Source: Dermanyssus gallinae
Lineage: Eukaryota > Arthropoda > Arachnida > Mesostigmata > Dermanyssidae
Reading direction: 5' to 3'
Length of the DNA: 64,000 bases
Assembly: GCA_003439945.1 (NCBI GenBank)
Contig: QVRM01001381.1
Location: 25,787 to 89,786 of the forward strand
Positions 24,271 through 34,900 of this stretch are shown piece by piece. The position numbers were made by a program, and so were the translations under genes. The notes below the pieces were generated by a model, which was given only the letters and a program-made list of their open reading frames with translations, searched no databases and had not been told where the DNA came from. Each line of letters begins with the position of its first letter. The stretch's first letter is position 1.

Positions 24271-26310
24271 GGTTGAGCGCGCCGGATTTCGAAATTATTC
24301 TGAGTGGCTTGGCCGATCGAGGCGTGGTTGGCGTGGCCTAGGGACGCGAACGCAGAGCGGGTGGCCCTGAGTTTGGACCTGCACTCGGTCAGCTCAGACC
24401 AAATCGAGAAAATCTCAAGACGTTGACCAAGTGCTATGTTGGTCAGTTTTGCAATTTAACGAATAATCGTTGAATAGTAGTTACTGGAAGGAGGCTTTTG
24501 CCTGCAGGCTACATACACCAGACTCTGCGTATTAGCAGCAACACTGAAACATTTGGGGCGTCCGATCGCATCGCAAGCACCGAGCGAGCAGCATTTGATC
24601 TTTTCGGCAGACGTACACTGGTTGCGCCACTAAAGCAGCGGTACTTCCCATTAGTTAGAGAAGGTGATGTTTGTGCGGACACACTCAACGAAGATACCCG
24701 CCATGGGGCAAGAATAAGTACTTGCTTCAGATGTTTATTGCAAACTAGATCTGAACGCAAAGCTTTTTTAGTTTCAAACCTCGATTTTGAACCATCTGTG
24801 AGGAGTGCTTAGTTAGAGTCACAAGACTGACTGAAGGCACTGTCCGTTTAGGGCACTCAATGGGTGGCCTATACACGGGTGGCACATCTACGGTCTGCGT
24901 TTTGCTTTGAAGTAGCAATGTATTTTGATGCTTGATATATTTCCGCTGCTTTCCCTCGCTCGTATGTCTTCTTTTGAATAACCCTAAACTCTATAGCTAC
25001 TCACTTCGCAACGGGTGTAAAAAGCAGTCTGGTTGAGTCGTGGATCCTTATAATTAGGGGGCATTGCTGATTTAGTGTTTGTTTAGACATCCAAGTCACA
25101 TAGAAGATCCTTTTACCAGACTGTGAAACATCCTACGAGGGTTTGCTTGACTGTGCTTTGAGCTAAGCATCTTCGCTAAATAAGTGATTGTGACTTCCGT
25201 ACGTGACTCTGTCCTGACTCACATCCACTTCGAAGTGTTCAACGTTAGTGTGGCCGGTGCACCCGATAATTATCGGATCTCTTAACAGGTTGAGTACGTA
25301 GCAATTGAAGTATTGCAAGGTGTCTTAAAGAACCGTACAGATCGCCGTTGGAGAATTCAGGCGCACGTTGATCTTCTCGATGATGAGCATAGGGCTCTAG
25401 CGGTTGGTGGCTTCGGTACATCGCGTTAATTTGTTAATCAATTCGAAGATTGACTGTTCATTTGATAGCCTAGTATAAGTGGTAACAACGTTCAAGAAAG
25501 AACGCCGTGACGCGATAACATTATCTTCGGCAAATACACACACTGACACATAGACTGTCTGCACCATGCTTTTGGAATACTTCTCGCTCTCTGAACGACG
25601 CATCTCGGTGTGTTAAGGCAACCCTATCCGGCTATTTAATCTATCTAGCTTTACCGTTTAGTTTCGATAACTGTGCGTTAGTTTATCTAGGGTTTAATAA
25701 AGGAATGCAGTGTGGTGTCCTTCCCCGCCAATTATGCGAGCGATTCGTAAGCTGCTTAAGAGTTCAAGTAAAATAAAAAATGCACACCACAAAAATCCGA
25801 GTTCAGATGGGTCTCTTCTGTATTGGGGGCTAGTTTTTCCTGTGCCGTTAAAAAGTGATCCATATGAACTTCATGCACTCGTAGTAGCCGGCTTAGCAAA
25901 ATCGGCAAACGGAAACATTTGTCCTAATCGCGATACTTTTTCTCACCGAGAATTGACTGAATATCTGTCGTTGGTATGCTATTCGCTAATATTCTCGTAC
26001 TGGAGCAATAGACCCATTTGTTTGTCATCAATGAATGATTTGCCTAGGACGGCTGTAATTTCCTCTTTTGTCAGTCCGAAGCTGGTGACGAGTAAACAAA
26101 ACAATTCTAGGAGAATATTGGTGTCTCTCTGGTGTTTTTAACGAAAGTTTACATTTCGTTACGCACTATCGCAACAACTAGGGAAAGATACCTATCTTCC
26201 AGCTAGCAAGGGCAACTCCGCCCTTGTCAGCACCCGATGTGTTGCCGTTAACGGCCGATCTGTGTTTACGAAAGCCATATTGAGTGGCTTATAGCAGACC
26301 CTTAGACTTT
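24271..26310. other. Unassigned DNA
   Basis: No recognised gene. The longest frame (25710-26141, 143 codons, plus strand) starts on GTG, has no motif I know and no splice context; I do not call it a gene. Confidence 0.45.
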
Positions 26311-26313
26311 ATC

Positions 26314-26335
26314 AAACATATTTAAAAATATGTTT
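26314..26335. other. Palindrome in SINE tail
   Basis: AAACATATTT and AAATATGTTT flank AA: a perfect 10-bp arm inverted repeat, just downstream of the tRNA-like segment read on the minus strand. Confidence 0.6.
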
Positions 26336-26339
26336 AAAG

Positions 26340-26436
26340 AGATTTTTTTTAATTATAGACCATCGATAGATCAAACCGGCGACACCCCGGTAGATGACTG
26401 CCATGACCAGCGCACTATCCCCTAAACCACGCCGCC
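26340..26436 (-). repeat. tRNA-derived SINE, family T2, copy 1
   Basis: On the minus strand TGGTTTAGGGG (rc of 26419-26429) is an A box and GGTTTGATC (rc of 26369-26377) a B box. The segment GTCGCCGGTTTGATC and the preceding CATCTACCGGGG are shared in altered form with 42430-42500. The T-rich/A-rich tract at 26342-26349 could be the tail. The head resembles a tRNA but no acceptor stem closes. Confidence 0.55.
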
Positions 26437-28695
26437 ATGTCATCAAACAGCCTGAGCCTCTCCTTAATTATGGCTTCGTATCATTTTGCTAGCGAGCAGG
26501 CATTTAAGCCAAAAATTTTCATTTCTTTGAAGGACGACTTTGACTCGTTTCCAATATAGCAGAAAAGTGCCACGTTTTAGCAGAGCCTTGAATACCCCAG
26601 TCACCTCGGATGGGAATGCTCTCTGAAAAGAAGCTTAACCACAACAAAAAAAAACGTATGATCCCGGACCTTTTTCCAGTCCTTAGTCTGTATTCCTCGA
26701 ACCTCGTGTTATTAAGTAGTCGGTATTTCATCCTCACCTTGCTGCGTGGGCATGTGCTCTTGTAAATAGCCCTTTTCTAGCTTCTTGTGCACTTCCTGTG
26801 GAAAGTTATCTTGCACTTCACACACTTAATTGGCGTTTTGCACTATAGAGCAGAATAATGATGTTCTATAGAGAAGACCACGAAGAATGCATTGTTCTAG
26901 TGTTAAACGTCAATGCTGCTCAGGCATGTCGTACTATTTTTATGTGTTAAAGCACAACTCTATCAATGGCGCATTTTGGTTTTAAAGGTTTAGAAATGGT
27001 GGTTTTGATATGAACGATGAACCAAAGTATAGAATGTCCTTCTTCTTAAAACAAATCGTCTACAACATTTTGAAAACATTCCACTGCTAGAATAATTCAG
27101 TGTAAGCTGGTTAGTCATTCAAAAACACTTTATCCAGGCTTTGCAAATAGTTGCCTCACAAAGTGACGCAACTAAGCTTGCGCCTGTGTGCGTGAGCAAT
27201 TCGTTTCTTCTCGCGCCTACAGGGATCCAATTGTGAATCGTTTTGGTGATCTGTGTAATTTTAAATTAAAACATTGTAAGTCCTTAGCAGAAGTTAAGCA
27301 GAAAATGCTGCTAGAAACATGTGCTTCAAGCTTAGTCCAGAGTCAGCCAGCCAGCGTAAGTGTTTTTACAGAGGATGAGGGGTTTAAGCTAAACAAAGAC
27401 GTTCGAAAAAAAATATATATATATCAATGACAGGTAAAACCAAGAAAGAGAGATTCGGGAATTCACAAATCTAGGGCGATGACGGATCATCATTTGAGAG
27501 CAGAGGGAAATAATATGAACACGGCTTCCACCACGCTTCGGTCTCCTTGAGCCTGCCGATAAATGCATATGTATGAGATGTCAACCGAAATTCGATAGGC
27601 ACTGCGCTGCAATTTGTTCAAGAGGGGAGTTGGTAAGGCAACGGCTGTAAGCTGTTGTGGTAAATATACATTTTTGGTCGATTATTTTTTTCGGTGATTT
27701 TAAAAGAGACCTCAAATTAGAGTGGCTTTGCAGCGTTTGCATCTAGCAGCAAAGGATCGAGAGCTGGTGCTTCCTATAAGGCGTGTAAGCTGTAACCAGT
27801 CCATGTCGCATCCCTTTTATTCCAAGATCATTTAAATATTGCTGAATGCAACTCGGTTAATTAATAATCTTACTTATTCGTATGGTATTGTATATCTAAA
27901 CTACGTTTGATATAAAAGTCGGCATATTTGTAACTGCTGGTAGGTGGGTAGAGCGTATAGCCAATCTAAAAAAAAAACTCCTAAACAGAACAGAATACGT
28001 TCTTAAATATATCAAAGTCCGGATAAGCATATTTGTTGAACAACATGTTCTCATTGGCATGCTTCATTTAGCTACTGAAGCTCTTAGGAGTGTTAACTTG
28101 CATCCTATTGTTGCTTCTTACCTTTGTTTATGCTAACGCATGGTTTCTTTGTTGTTTTTTTGTTGTCATATTTCCAATAGCTGCCGTAATCTAAACTGAG
28201 ATCATTTACGCTCGAATGATAGAACTACCACACCAACGTAGCGCGTATTCTGCCGAGTGTTTGAACTCTTGCTCTTCGGGACTACTCGCCGGAGCCGCTT
28301 ACCATCATATTTTTACCAGTTGGGCCGCCATGAGATGATGTATGCGAAAGGTTCCGCTGAGGGGGGGGGCGTCCACGACAGCTGCCGACACGGCTCGCTC
28401 AAAACGGTTTTCGGAACAGGTCCAAAGGTTTTCATGGCTGTGCGAACGCCCGACGGTAGAAACGGATCGGGTCATCGCGTTTCCATCCGTATTCCATTTT
28501 CTCCATAGATAGCCCAGGCCTGACAAGCCGATTAGATCGGCTGCATTCGATGTCAGCGTATGCGTGGTTTTGCATCATAAGGACACTTAGGAGCCTGTGC
28601 GTTCGCCACACTCCGTTAACCTTGTATAACGTCTTTTTCTTCTCGCTGAGAGTGGGCTTAATTGCAACTGGTAGACTCCATAAAGTTAAAAGACA
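26437..28695. other. Unassigned DNA
   Basis: No recognised gene. The frame at 27188-27430 (80 codons) ends in a TA-type repeat and has no known motif. A G9 run lies at about 28362-28370. Confidence 0.45.
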
Positions 28696-28753
28696 CACTA
28701 AATGTATGTCTGGCTATTCGAGCACACTAACTGTATGTCTGGCTGTTCTAGCA
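28696..28753. repeat. 29-bp tandem duplication
   Basis: Two adjacent 29-base units (28696-28724 and 28725-28753) are identical at 26 positions; both contain TGTATGTCTGGCT. The unit length is not a multiple of three. Confidence 0.85.
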
Positions 28754-29509
28754 GAGGCCTCTATTGATTAGCCTGAGTTAGCTAAGGTCACTGTACCGCC
28801 ACGAACTAGGGATTGCATTTTTCCTGCGCTTTTGGCAACTGCCCCGCTTTATGTACCCCACTTCAGCACATTCGGGGTAGTCTGATATTTTCATGCAGGC
28901 ATAGTGCAGGCCAAACTTTTCAAACTGTACATACTCTAACTTGAAAACTAAACCAATGCGTCATCGACAAATCGTTGGCGATGTTATTGGCAGGTGCAAC
29001 CTAAAGAGTCAATTCGGTTGTGGGCGATATTATTCCAAGTTTTCTGGCAACATGGCTGTTGTCTTTGCGTGTGTCAGCTATGTCAATACTACTATTTTTC
29101 GTAGGATGTTAAAAACTTTTAATCCTACCAAAATATATTATTTAGGTAAGCAGTTGCTAATATAAATGACGATGAAAGTTAGTGCTTTGTAAATAATCAA
29201 TTTGTATATACGATTTGCTAACGCATAACTTCATTTTAATAACGCAGTATATATTCGATTTCAGCGTGCACATCACGAAGAGATGCGGCTTAGTGCCGTA
29301 TCATAAAGCTTGTACGCATAAATAGAGAAAATATGTCTATATACGTTAGAGAGCATGACGGATAACAGGACGATTAAGTTATTAGAATCGTAATAGCCTT
29401 TAGAAACACTATCCCATAATTACTCGCTAATGAAAATAGACGTTTCATTCAGTATCTGAAATCTGTCGACTCTCTTCTTTTGATTACGCGTATAATTTGT
29501 CACACATAC

Positions 29510-29510
<1 letters not shown>
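28754..29510. other. Unassigned DNA
   Basis: No gene or named repeat recognised. Confidence 0.5.
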
Positions 29511-29596
<86 letters not shown>

Positions 29597-29597
29597 T
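29511..29597. repeat. Long interrupted (TA)n array
   Basis: TA repeats from 29511 to 29557, a single TATG interruption, then more to about 29590 followed by CATATATG. Confidence 0.95.
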
Positions 29598-29739
29598 GCC
29601 TCTTAACGAGAAAGTACAATGAAGCATGCCGATATCCGTATATGTCTGTGCGCGCGTATCGACAGGCACTGTCAGGTAGCTGTGAAAATCGAATGCTGTA
29701 GATAGATGGTTGTGACCGCAGCAAGGCCTCTCCGCGAAT

Positions 29740-30450
29740 CGAATAGCCCGTGCCGATATCATCATTGTGGGTTAATCCCGTTACATTGTCATTGATGTGG
29801 TCGTGGTCGTCGCCACACGGTCGCCGACCCTTTTACTGTGTGTCTCCCCGCCATTCAAATCACGGACGGCGGCGGCGGCAACCGGGAACTCCGCTAATGG
29901 AAGTCCGTTTGTCCCGCGGCCGATGTTGTCGTCCCGGTCAAAGCCGGCGGAACGCCGATAGCTTCAAAAAGCCTCCCCCTCCCTACACCTGTCCCTGTCC
30001 CGTGTTTGTCACGCGCGTCTTGCGTCCAACCTTGCCAACCAAGCATCGCCGTCATTCAAGCCGTTTGTTTGCCAAAGTGAGGACGGCCGGACAGAGCAGC
30101 TTTCTGTCGTCGTTTGACAAGGCGACAGGTAGAATCCCCGAAGCAGCAGCAGCGGCGTTTAACATATTTGACGTTATCCGCTTTTCGTCACAGGCGGCCC
30201 GAAGCAGGCGCGCGAGCGAATGCCTACACTGAGACTGAGCGGCTTGCAGCCCGCACCGCTGCTGACCCATGCCAGCAGCAGTTCGAGCGGTAAGAGCGGG
30301 AAACGTGTTCGGGAAACGCGGTGTGGGGAAGGTGGTGCCCAAAGACCTCGATCGCGCCATTAGCACAGCGAGCGCTTTTCCGTCATCGCCCGAATGCAAA
30401 CATACACAGCTAGGTGAATTAGCACAGACCTGGACTGGGGGGGGGGTCCA
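29740..30450. other. CpG-rich, GC-rich island
   Basis: Base composition changes abruptly: a sample line (29821-29880) is about 63% G+C by count, with GGCGGCGGCGGC and many CpG, against AT-rich DNA on both sides. Frames of 160 codons (plus, 29750-30232, GTG start) and 115 codons (minus, 30052-30399) exist but match nothing I know and GC-rich DNA is poor in stops. ATG codons at 30222 and 30269 precede a fair splice donor GCG|GTAAGAG (GT at 30290). A promoter and first exon is a reasonable hypothesis, not a demonstrated one. A G10 run lies at about 30437-30446. Confidence 0.4.
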
Positions 30451-30604
30451 GTGGGTTAATCAATAGTATCGCATTGGATAGATATTTCAAGCCAGAAGAA
30501 GCTACAGCCACTGGCGGTGACTTTGGCCGCTAGGCCAACGAAACAACTTATGCATGATCTACTAAAGGCAACTACAAAAGAAAAGGATAAATTCCTTACG
30601 TTCC

Positions 30605-30684
30605 ATTCTAGCGTAATAAAGTATTCTATTCTAGCGTAATAGAATTAATTTCTAGCGCTAAGTTAAATTCTAGCGTAATAGAAT
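30605..30684. repeat. Cluster of four ATTCTAGCGTAATA motifs
   Basis: Copies at 30605-30618, 30628-30641, 30650-30660 (diverged: TTCTAGCGCTA) and 30667-30684. The full unit ATTCTAGCGTAATAGAAT is itself an inverted repeat (ATTCTA/TAGAAT). Spacing is irregular (about 20 bases), unlike a simple microsatellite. Confidence 0.75.
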
Positions 30685-31448
30685 ATCACACTTTTGAGCG
30701 CATTTATATTGACAAAAAGTATCGATTTTGTACTGAACGCTATTTGATTATTGCCGTCCAAGTAATCTATAAAACATTTTTTCAATTATAATTATATAAC
30801 TAATAATAATAATATCGTTACAAGCCGTATTACCAGCTTATTATCATGCCTATGCCGAAGACAAAACGTTTTTATGTTTTTGAAAAAAAAATCATGTCTA
30901 TATTCTAAAACAGTCCCAAATATAATCGGGGTGAATTGTCTATTGAAACGAACCATTGTTGTAGTTTATAAGGTAGTCACACACGCGGAGCGCAATGAGG
31001 TATGAAAATATTTTAAACTAGCACGGGTCTACAATAACTAAGGGTGATCCGGACCTACCATGCATTTCTTTACAGAGCATCGCTACGTCGGGCCGCTACA
31101 ACCCTTTTCTTGCCAGCGGTTATTCATCGATTTAAATCGAGGACGAAATTGTAGTACAGAGCCCTATGGTAGAATCGTTCCAACCGATCGGTTTGTAGTT
31201 TTGCACACGTAGAAGCGGAGGGAGAGGGCCCTCTGAGGGCACGTGATTCTTGGGGACAAATGCTAAAGGTATGACCACATATTAGACGTGTTATTTGTAT
31301 GCGTATGTATTCACTTTTACGTTAAATTATCATGCTTTATTGTCATATTCGCATCCCTGGAGCATGTAAGCCTCTCTTTCAATGTTTAAAACATGCTCGA
31401 GGTACCTCGTGTTGTGTGCTGTACTCCAGGACAAGCCTTGCGAGTGGC
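30685..31448. other. Unassigned AT-rich DNA
   Basis: No gene recognised; a 12-base palindrome AACCGATCGGTT lies near 31180. Confidence 0.5.
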
Positions 31449-31646
31449 TCAATACTGCCATTTCCAACTTCCAGTAGTCGTTTTGATCGTCTTTCGCTCC
31501 ATGGCGTACGGTAAACCATTGCGTGTTTTGTAATATATGCGGAGCGGTGTGAGGGATTCTGCGTTAGTGCGACTAGACGTCCTCGTGTCGTGTAAGCGCC
31601 TCATTGATAGTTCAGCTGTCCACCAGGCTGGTTGACTCTCCCTCAT
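31449..31646 (-). pseudogene. R1/Jockey-type LINE ORF2 linker fragment
   Basis: The minus-strand frame contains QPAWWTAELSMRR, then YYKTRNGLPYAMERK and TTTGSWKWQY. This is the conserved linker between endonuclease and RT in R1/Jockey LINEs (consensus PWWTxELxxLRR, then YxxxIxxAKxxSWxxFC). Only about 65 residues survive, with stops on both sides. Upstream and downstream domains are absent, so it is an isolated scrap. Confidence 0.5.
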
Positions 31647-32434
31647 GTTACCAACGAACTATGAATTAAAACAGGAAGAATAATCTGGCCTAGAGTGCTA
31701 ATTTCTCTGTAAGAGGAAGACAACAGGAATTAAACTTACTGCGGGGTTGCTTCACCCATTGACGTCACGCACTAACCGAGCCTACCTGTGTATCGCAGTG
31801 GTACCGCAGGACCTGCGGTCTGCTTGTTTCATTCCTGGCGACGTGTTAGCTCCAACCAAGTTAGCAATTTGTCAGCCCACTTCCTAACTCGACAGAGTAA
31901 CAGCCGCTGTATTGTGCGTTAAGTAATGGCGACGTAGCAGCTTGATCCTAGCCATCCAATCAGAAAGTACCTAGGTGACGCCAACTCTAACACGACCGCT
32001 CTAATTGGCTACATTGTTTCCAGCAAGTTTCTGGCCTCTTCCGCGTGAACTAGCTCGCATTGTAGCTCGCAAGTAGCCTAATATGTAACAAGTTACGCGT
32101 ACCTTGGACTAACAACTCAACGTTTTATTGCCGGTTGGGGAGGATCCCCTGTGAAGCATTTGTTATGTGCATGTCTAAACAGATCTACCTAATTATTGTT
32201 TTCTACAATATTCTTGCCGGAATAATATTGTTCTGCGAATGGATATAAACGATAAACATAGCTTATCTAAGGCGCCTCTTTGGTAAGACAACAATTTGTG
32301 AGACTCTACAACCGTGACAAAACGTGTATAATTGTAAGCGGACAAAGATGTGTGTAACACGATAACAATTAATTAATGCATACAGTGCAGTATAGTAACA
32401 TGTGTTGCATATCATATGCTAAAGAACATATATT
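31647..32434. other. Unassigned DNA
   Basis: No gene or repeat family recognised. Confidence 0.5.
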
Positions 32435-32815
32435 CCATAGTATCTACCAATCATATCGCAGAAAGTCAGCGACCATGCTGTCACAAGGACTGTTGGGAAA
32501 TTTCTAGATATCTTAACATGTCGGGACCTCGGCGCAATGAGGATATGCGTCGCATCGATTTAGATCTCGTAGACAAAGGTTTTAGATAACTTTTACACTC
32601 GGAATGATCGAGAAGAGTGGCAATCACTATTTGTCTTCCTCCCACTCGAGTTTCAGCTTTCAACACGCCGAATCGATGGCCACTCGCTGAGCCATGTTAT
32701 TAAAAAGAACATTAGTGAATTCGTCGGCACAAGGCTACCTGAGCTTTCAGACGTGTCATCCAATCGAAAGAAAAAGCAATCGAATTACTAGCAGACCTGC
32801 TCTCACCCAGCCTAC
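32435..32815 (+). repeat. Dispersed repeat R, long copy 1
   Basis: About 380 bases align by eye along their length with the reverse complement of 42000-42395. Anchors are TCAGCG(A/G)CCATGCTG, GGGAAA..TCTAGATATCT, ACATGTCG, a GGAATGAT block, CACTATTTG and GAATTCGTCGGC followed by a (T/C)ACCTGAGCT block. One reading frame in each copy gives related peptides (here SLSHVIKKNISEFVGTRLPE), but nucleotide similarity alone could produce that. There is no RT, transposase or tRNA-like head; class unknown. Confidence 0.65.
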
Positions 32816-33236
32816 GACACTAGACAACACACGGCCGGTGACGCACGATATTGATTGTCGGTAATTGGATTCCTCGGTAAAAGCCGGGATAAATACAGTC
32901 GTCTATACATGGCGCGACTCCTTTTCGCCTCTCCGATAACCTTAATATTACTTCTGAAATTCATTTTCTCAAACCCTTTAGAAACAGTCCGGGGGGGGGG
33001 GGGTATTTGCTGAAGTCGGTTAAATATCTGACATCTAAAATATTTCATTATGTAGAGTCAGCGTACATGATTCCGCTCACCTAGCCGGGCTATACCTAAT
33101 TTTAAACCCCGAAACTGGCAAATCCAACAGGGAACCCCTGTGGCAATCTTTATTTTGTATAAAAATCAAAGTGCGAGGCTATTACAAAAGATGCCGATTC
33201 TGACTCGATGGCCAAAATTCCGCGTGTGACCGTGAT
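32816..33236. other. Unassigned DNA with a G13 run
   Basis: A run of 13 G lies at 32991-33003. Otherwise nothing recognised. Confidence 0.6.
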
Positions 33237-33449
33237 GTGATACGCGCCGAGGAACTAGAACTCCTGGGAGTGCCACTGATGCAAGAAGGTGTTCACGTCG
33301 GTGTTCCCGAAGTGGCTGGAAAAGTCACGGATAGCCTCAGATTAACAGTGCGTTTACTTTTAGCGCACCACAGCTTACTTTTACTGCACAGCGGTTTACT
33401 TTTACCGCTTTTATTATATTTAATTACTAATCCTCAACTTCCCGCCTAA
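33237..33449 (+). pseudogene. RT thumb fragment of the tail-type retroelement
   Basis: The frame begins with a GTG codon and reads ELELLGVPLMQEGV, then leucine-rich LLLAHHSLLLLHSGLL and a PxLLYLI segment. This matches the post-catalytic region of RTs in the element class seen at 55.1-56.8 kb (consensus LLGxPL..EG.., then HxALxLLRxxxxxPKLxYLLRxSP). The apparent 20-bp tandem repeat TTACTTTTA at 33352-33405 lies inside this Leu-rich part. Catalytic motifs are absent and no tail follows. It is a short dead fragment. Confidence 0.5.
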
Positions 33450-33499
33450 TACATATATCAAAAGGAATTATTAGTCTGGACAAGAAAACTCAAAGGCAG

Positions 33500-34060
33500 C
33501 TACAACAACCTGTCACTGGAGCCCTAACCACCTATTTAAGTCTCCAGCGGCCGTGGCAGAGGCCATTGCTCTGTATGCAGCGCCCATATGGCCTGCTATA
33601 GCGCTGCGGACCGCAAAGGCACGGCGCATGATGCGAAGTTCCCAAAGAGCGATCACCATCTGGGTCACGCGAGCGCTCGCCTGCCAGATACTTTGGGACA
33701 CACTTGCTGAAGAAAGAAGTAAGCGCAAGGTGGACGGCGACACTTCCTTGACGCATGCACGGGAGCAAGGGCTTAATCAATGACCTCAAAACTTGGTATA
33801 AGCTCAAGGGAACACTTACATATTAAGCCGTGCAAGTGCTCACAGGGCATGGACAATTTCAGTTGTACTCTTTCCGTATGGGCAAGGCAAATACAGATAC
33901 TTGCGTTCTCTGCGCCACAGATGCTCCCGATAACGCGGTGCACACCGTAGAGGACTGCGGGGCTTCTCTTATGTCCACAAATGTAGCCGACTGCGACCAT
34001 CGTAGCCAACATGCTCGAATCGGCAAGAAATTGGCACGCTAGGATCCTATACCTAGACGG
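33500..34060 (+). pseudogene. R1/Jockey-type LINE ORF2, C-terminal part
   Basis: The frame 33553-33783 reads MAEAIALYAAPIW, then RRMMRSSQRAITIWVTRA, matching the post-RT segment (LxYGAPVW..., LRxxQRRxAxRVxxAYR). After a stop, another frame from about 33830 reads VQVLTGHGQFQLYSFRMGKA, then CVLCATDAPDNAVHTVEDC. These are the TQxLTGHGxFxxYLxR motif and the terminal CxxC-x8-H-x4-C zinc finger. Intact elements carry these at the extreme end of ORF2. Stops at 33781 and elsewhere kill it. Orientation matches the neighbouring RT fragment, but the domain type differs, so two different LINEs abut here. Confidence 0.6.
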
Positions 34061-34200
34061 GCCTATGCGCCGCCAAGATGATCGCCACAGATCGCGATTC
34101 AAGACCAGTAAAGACAAGTTTCAAGTTAAACGAGCCTTGGCGCTGCTTGCTATAGCCGCGCACTAGATTTCCGACTAAGTAGGTGAGCTCCTGAACGAGG

Positions 34201-34434
34201 CTAAGCAGGTACAACTCGTTTCTGCGAGCTATCGTAGACACAGAGCAGTCTCGTGTCGGCTGAGCGCACTCCTTCAATAAACCTCTTTCTCAGAGTGCAT
34301 GGCCATCCTTGCTCGCTGACCAGCGTGCCTCCGTGCTGATTGATGAGGCCGAGAGCGACTACACCAGGACTAGACTCAGGGAGACTTCCACGAAACGTGC
34401 AAGTGTCTGCATACTGGTTTAACACCGCACACAT
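34201..34434 (-). pseudogene. Possible LINE endonuclease C-terminal scrap
   Basis: The minus-strand frame includes SLPESSPGVVALGLINQHGG, which recalls the SSPDVxxxSPxLxxx segment that precedes the final SDH motif of LINE endonucleases. No SDH follows cleanly and no other domain is present, so this is a weak call. Confidence 0.25.
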
Positions 34435-34468
34435 GCCGCAAACCAGTAGTGGAGAAACGCGGATGGCC

Positions 34469-34470
<2 letters not shown>

Positions 34471-34499
<29 letters not shown>
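34471..34499. repeat. (AT)14 microsatellite
   Basis: Uninterrupted AT run. Confidence 0.95.
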
Positions 34500-34900
34500 G
34501 CTAATTCGTCCTTATACCACACAAGTCAGATAATCTCTCTATTATGCCGATAAAGCGCATATACTTCCTCGATGTCGAGTGCTCCGTGGTTTTCAAACAA
34601 AAAGCCGTGACTGGCGAAAATAAATTCATAATAGACATAAAAACCAACCGAAATGACCGTCGGTTTACCACGATCCAGAATATGTTCCTATTGCGGGACA
34701 GACTAAATATCCGCCTTGTGGTACGCCTTGGTTGTGTTGTCTAGTGAAGAAGACGTTGGCACCATATTTCTTTCAAAAAGGCCAAACAGAGGAAGTTTAT
34801 TAGTATGTTCTGCAAGCTATAGTGGAAAGGCGCGGTGTCCAGTAATTTACAATACGTGCTTCAGAACGTCGCCCCTGTTCCCGGAGTTTCTGCAACTATA
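34500..34900. other. Unassigned DNA
   Basis: Nothing recognised before the mariner boundary; the TA at 34899-34900 is the left target-site duplication. Confidence 0.5.

Noticed and set aside
25710..26141. 143-codon plus-strand frame
   Set aside because: GTG start, no recognised motif, no splice or conservation evidence; length is within chance expectation for the window.
33352..33410. Three imperfect 20-base tandem repeats of TTACTTTTA
   Set aside because: Lie inside the leucine-rich RT thumb fragment and are more simply read as repeated Leu codons with later slippage.
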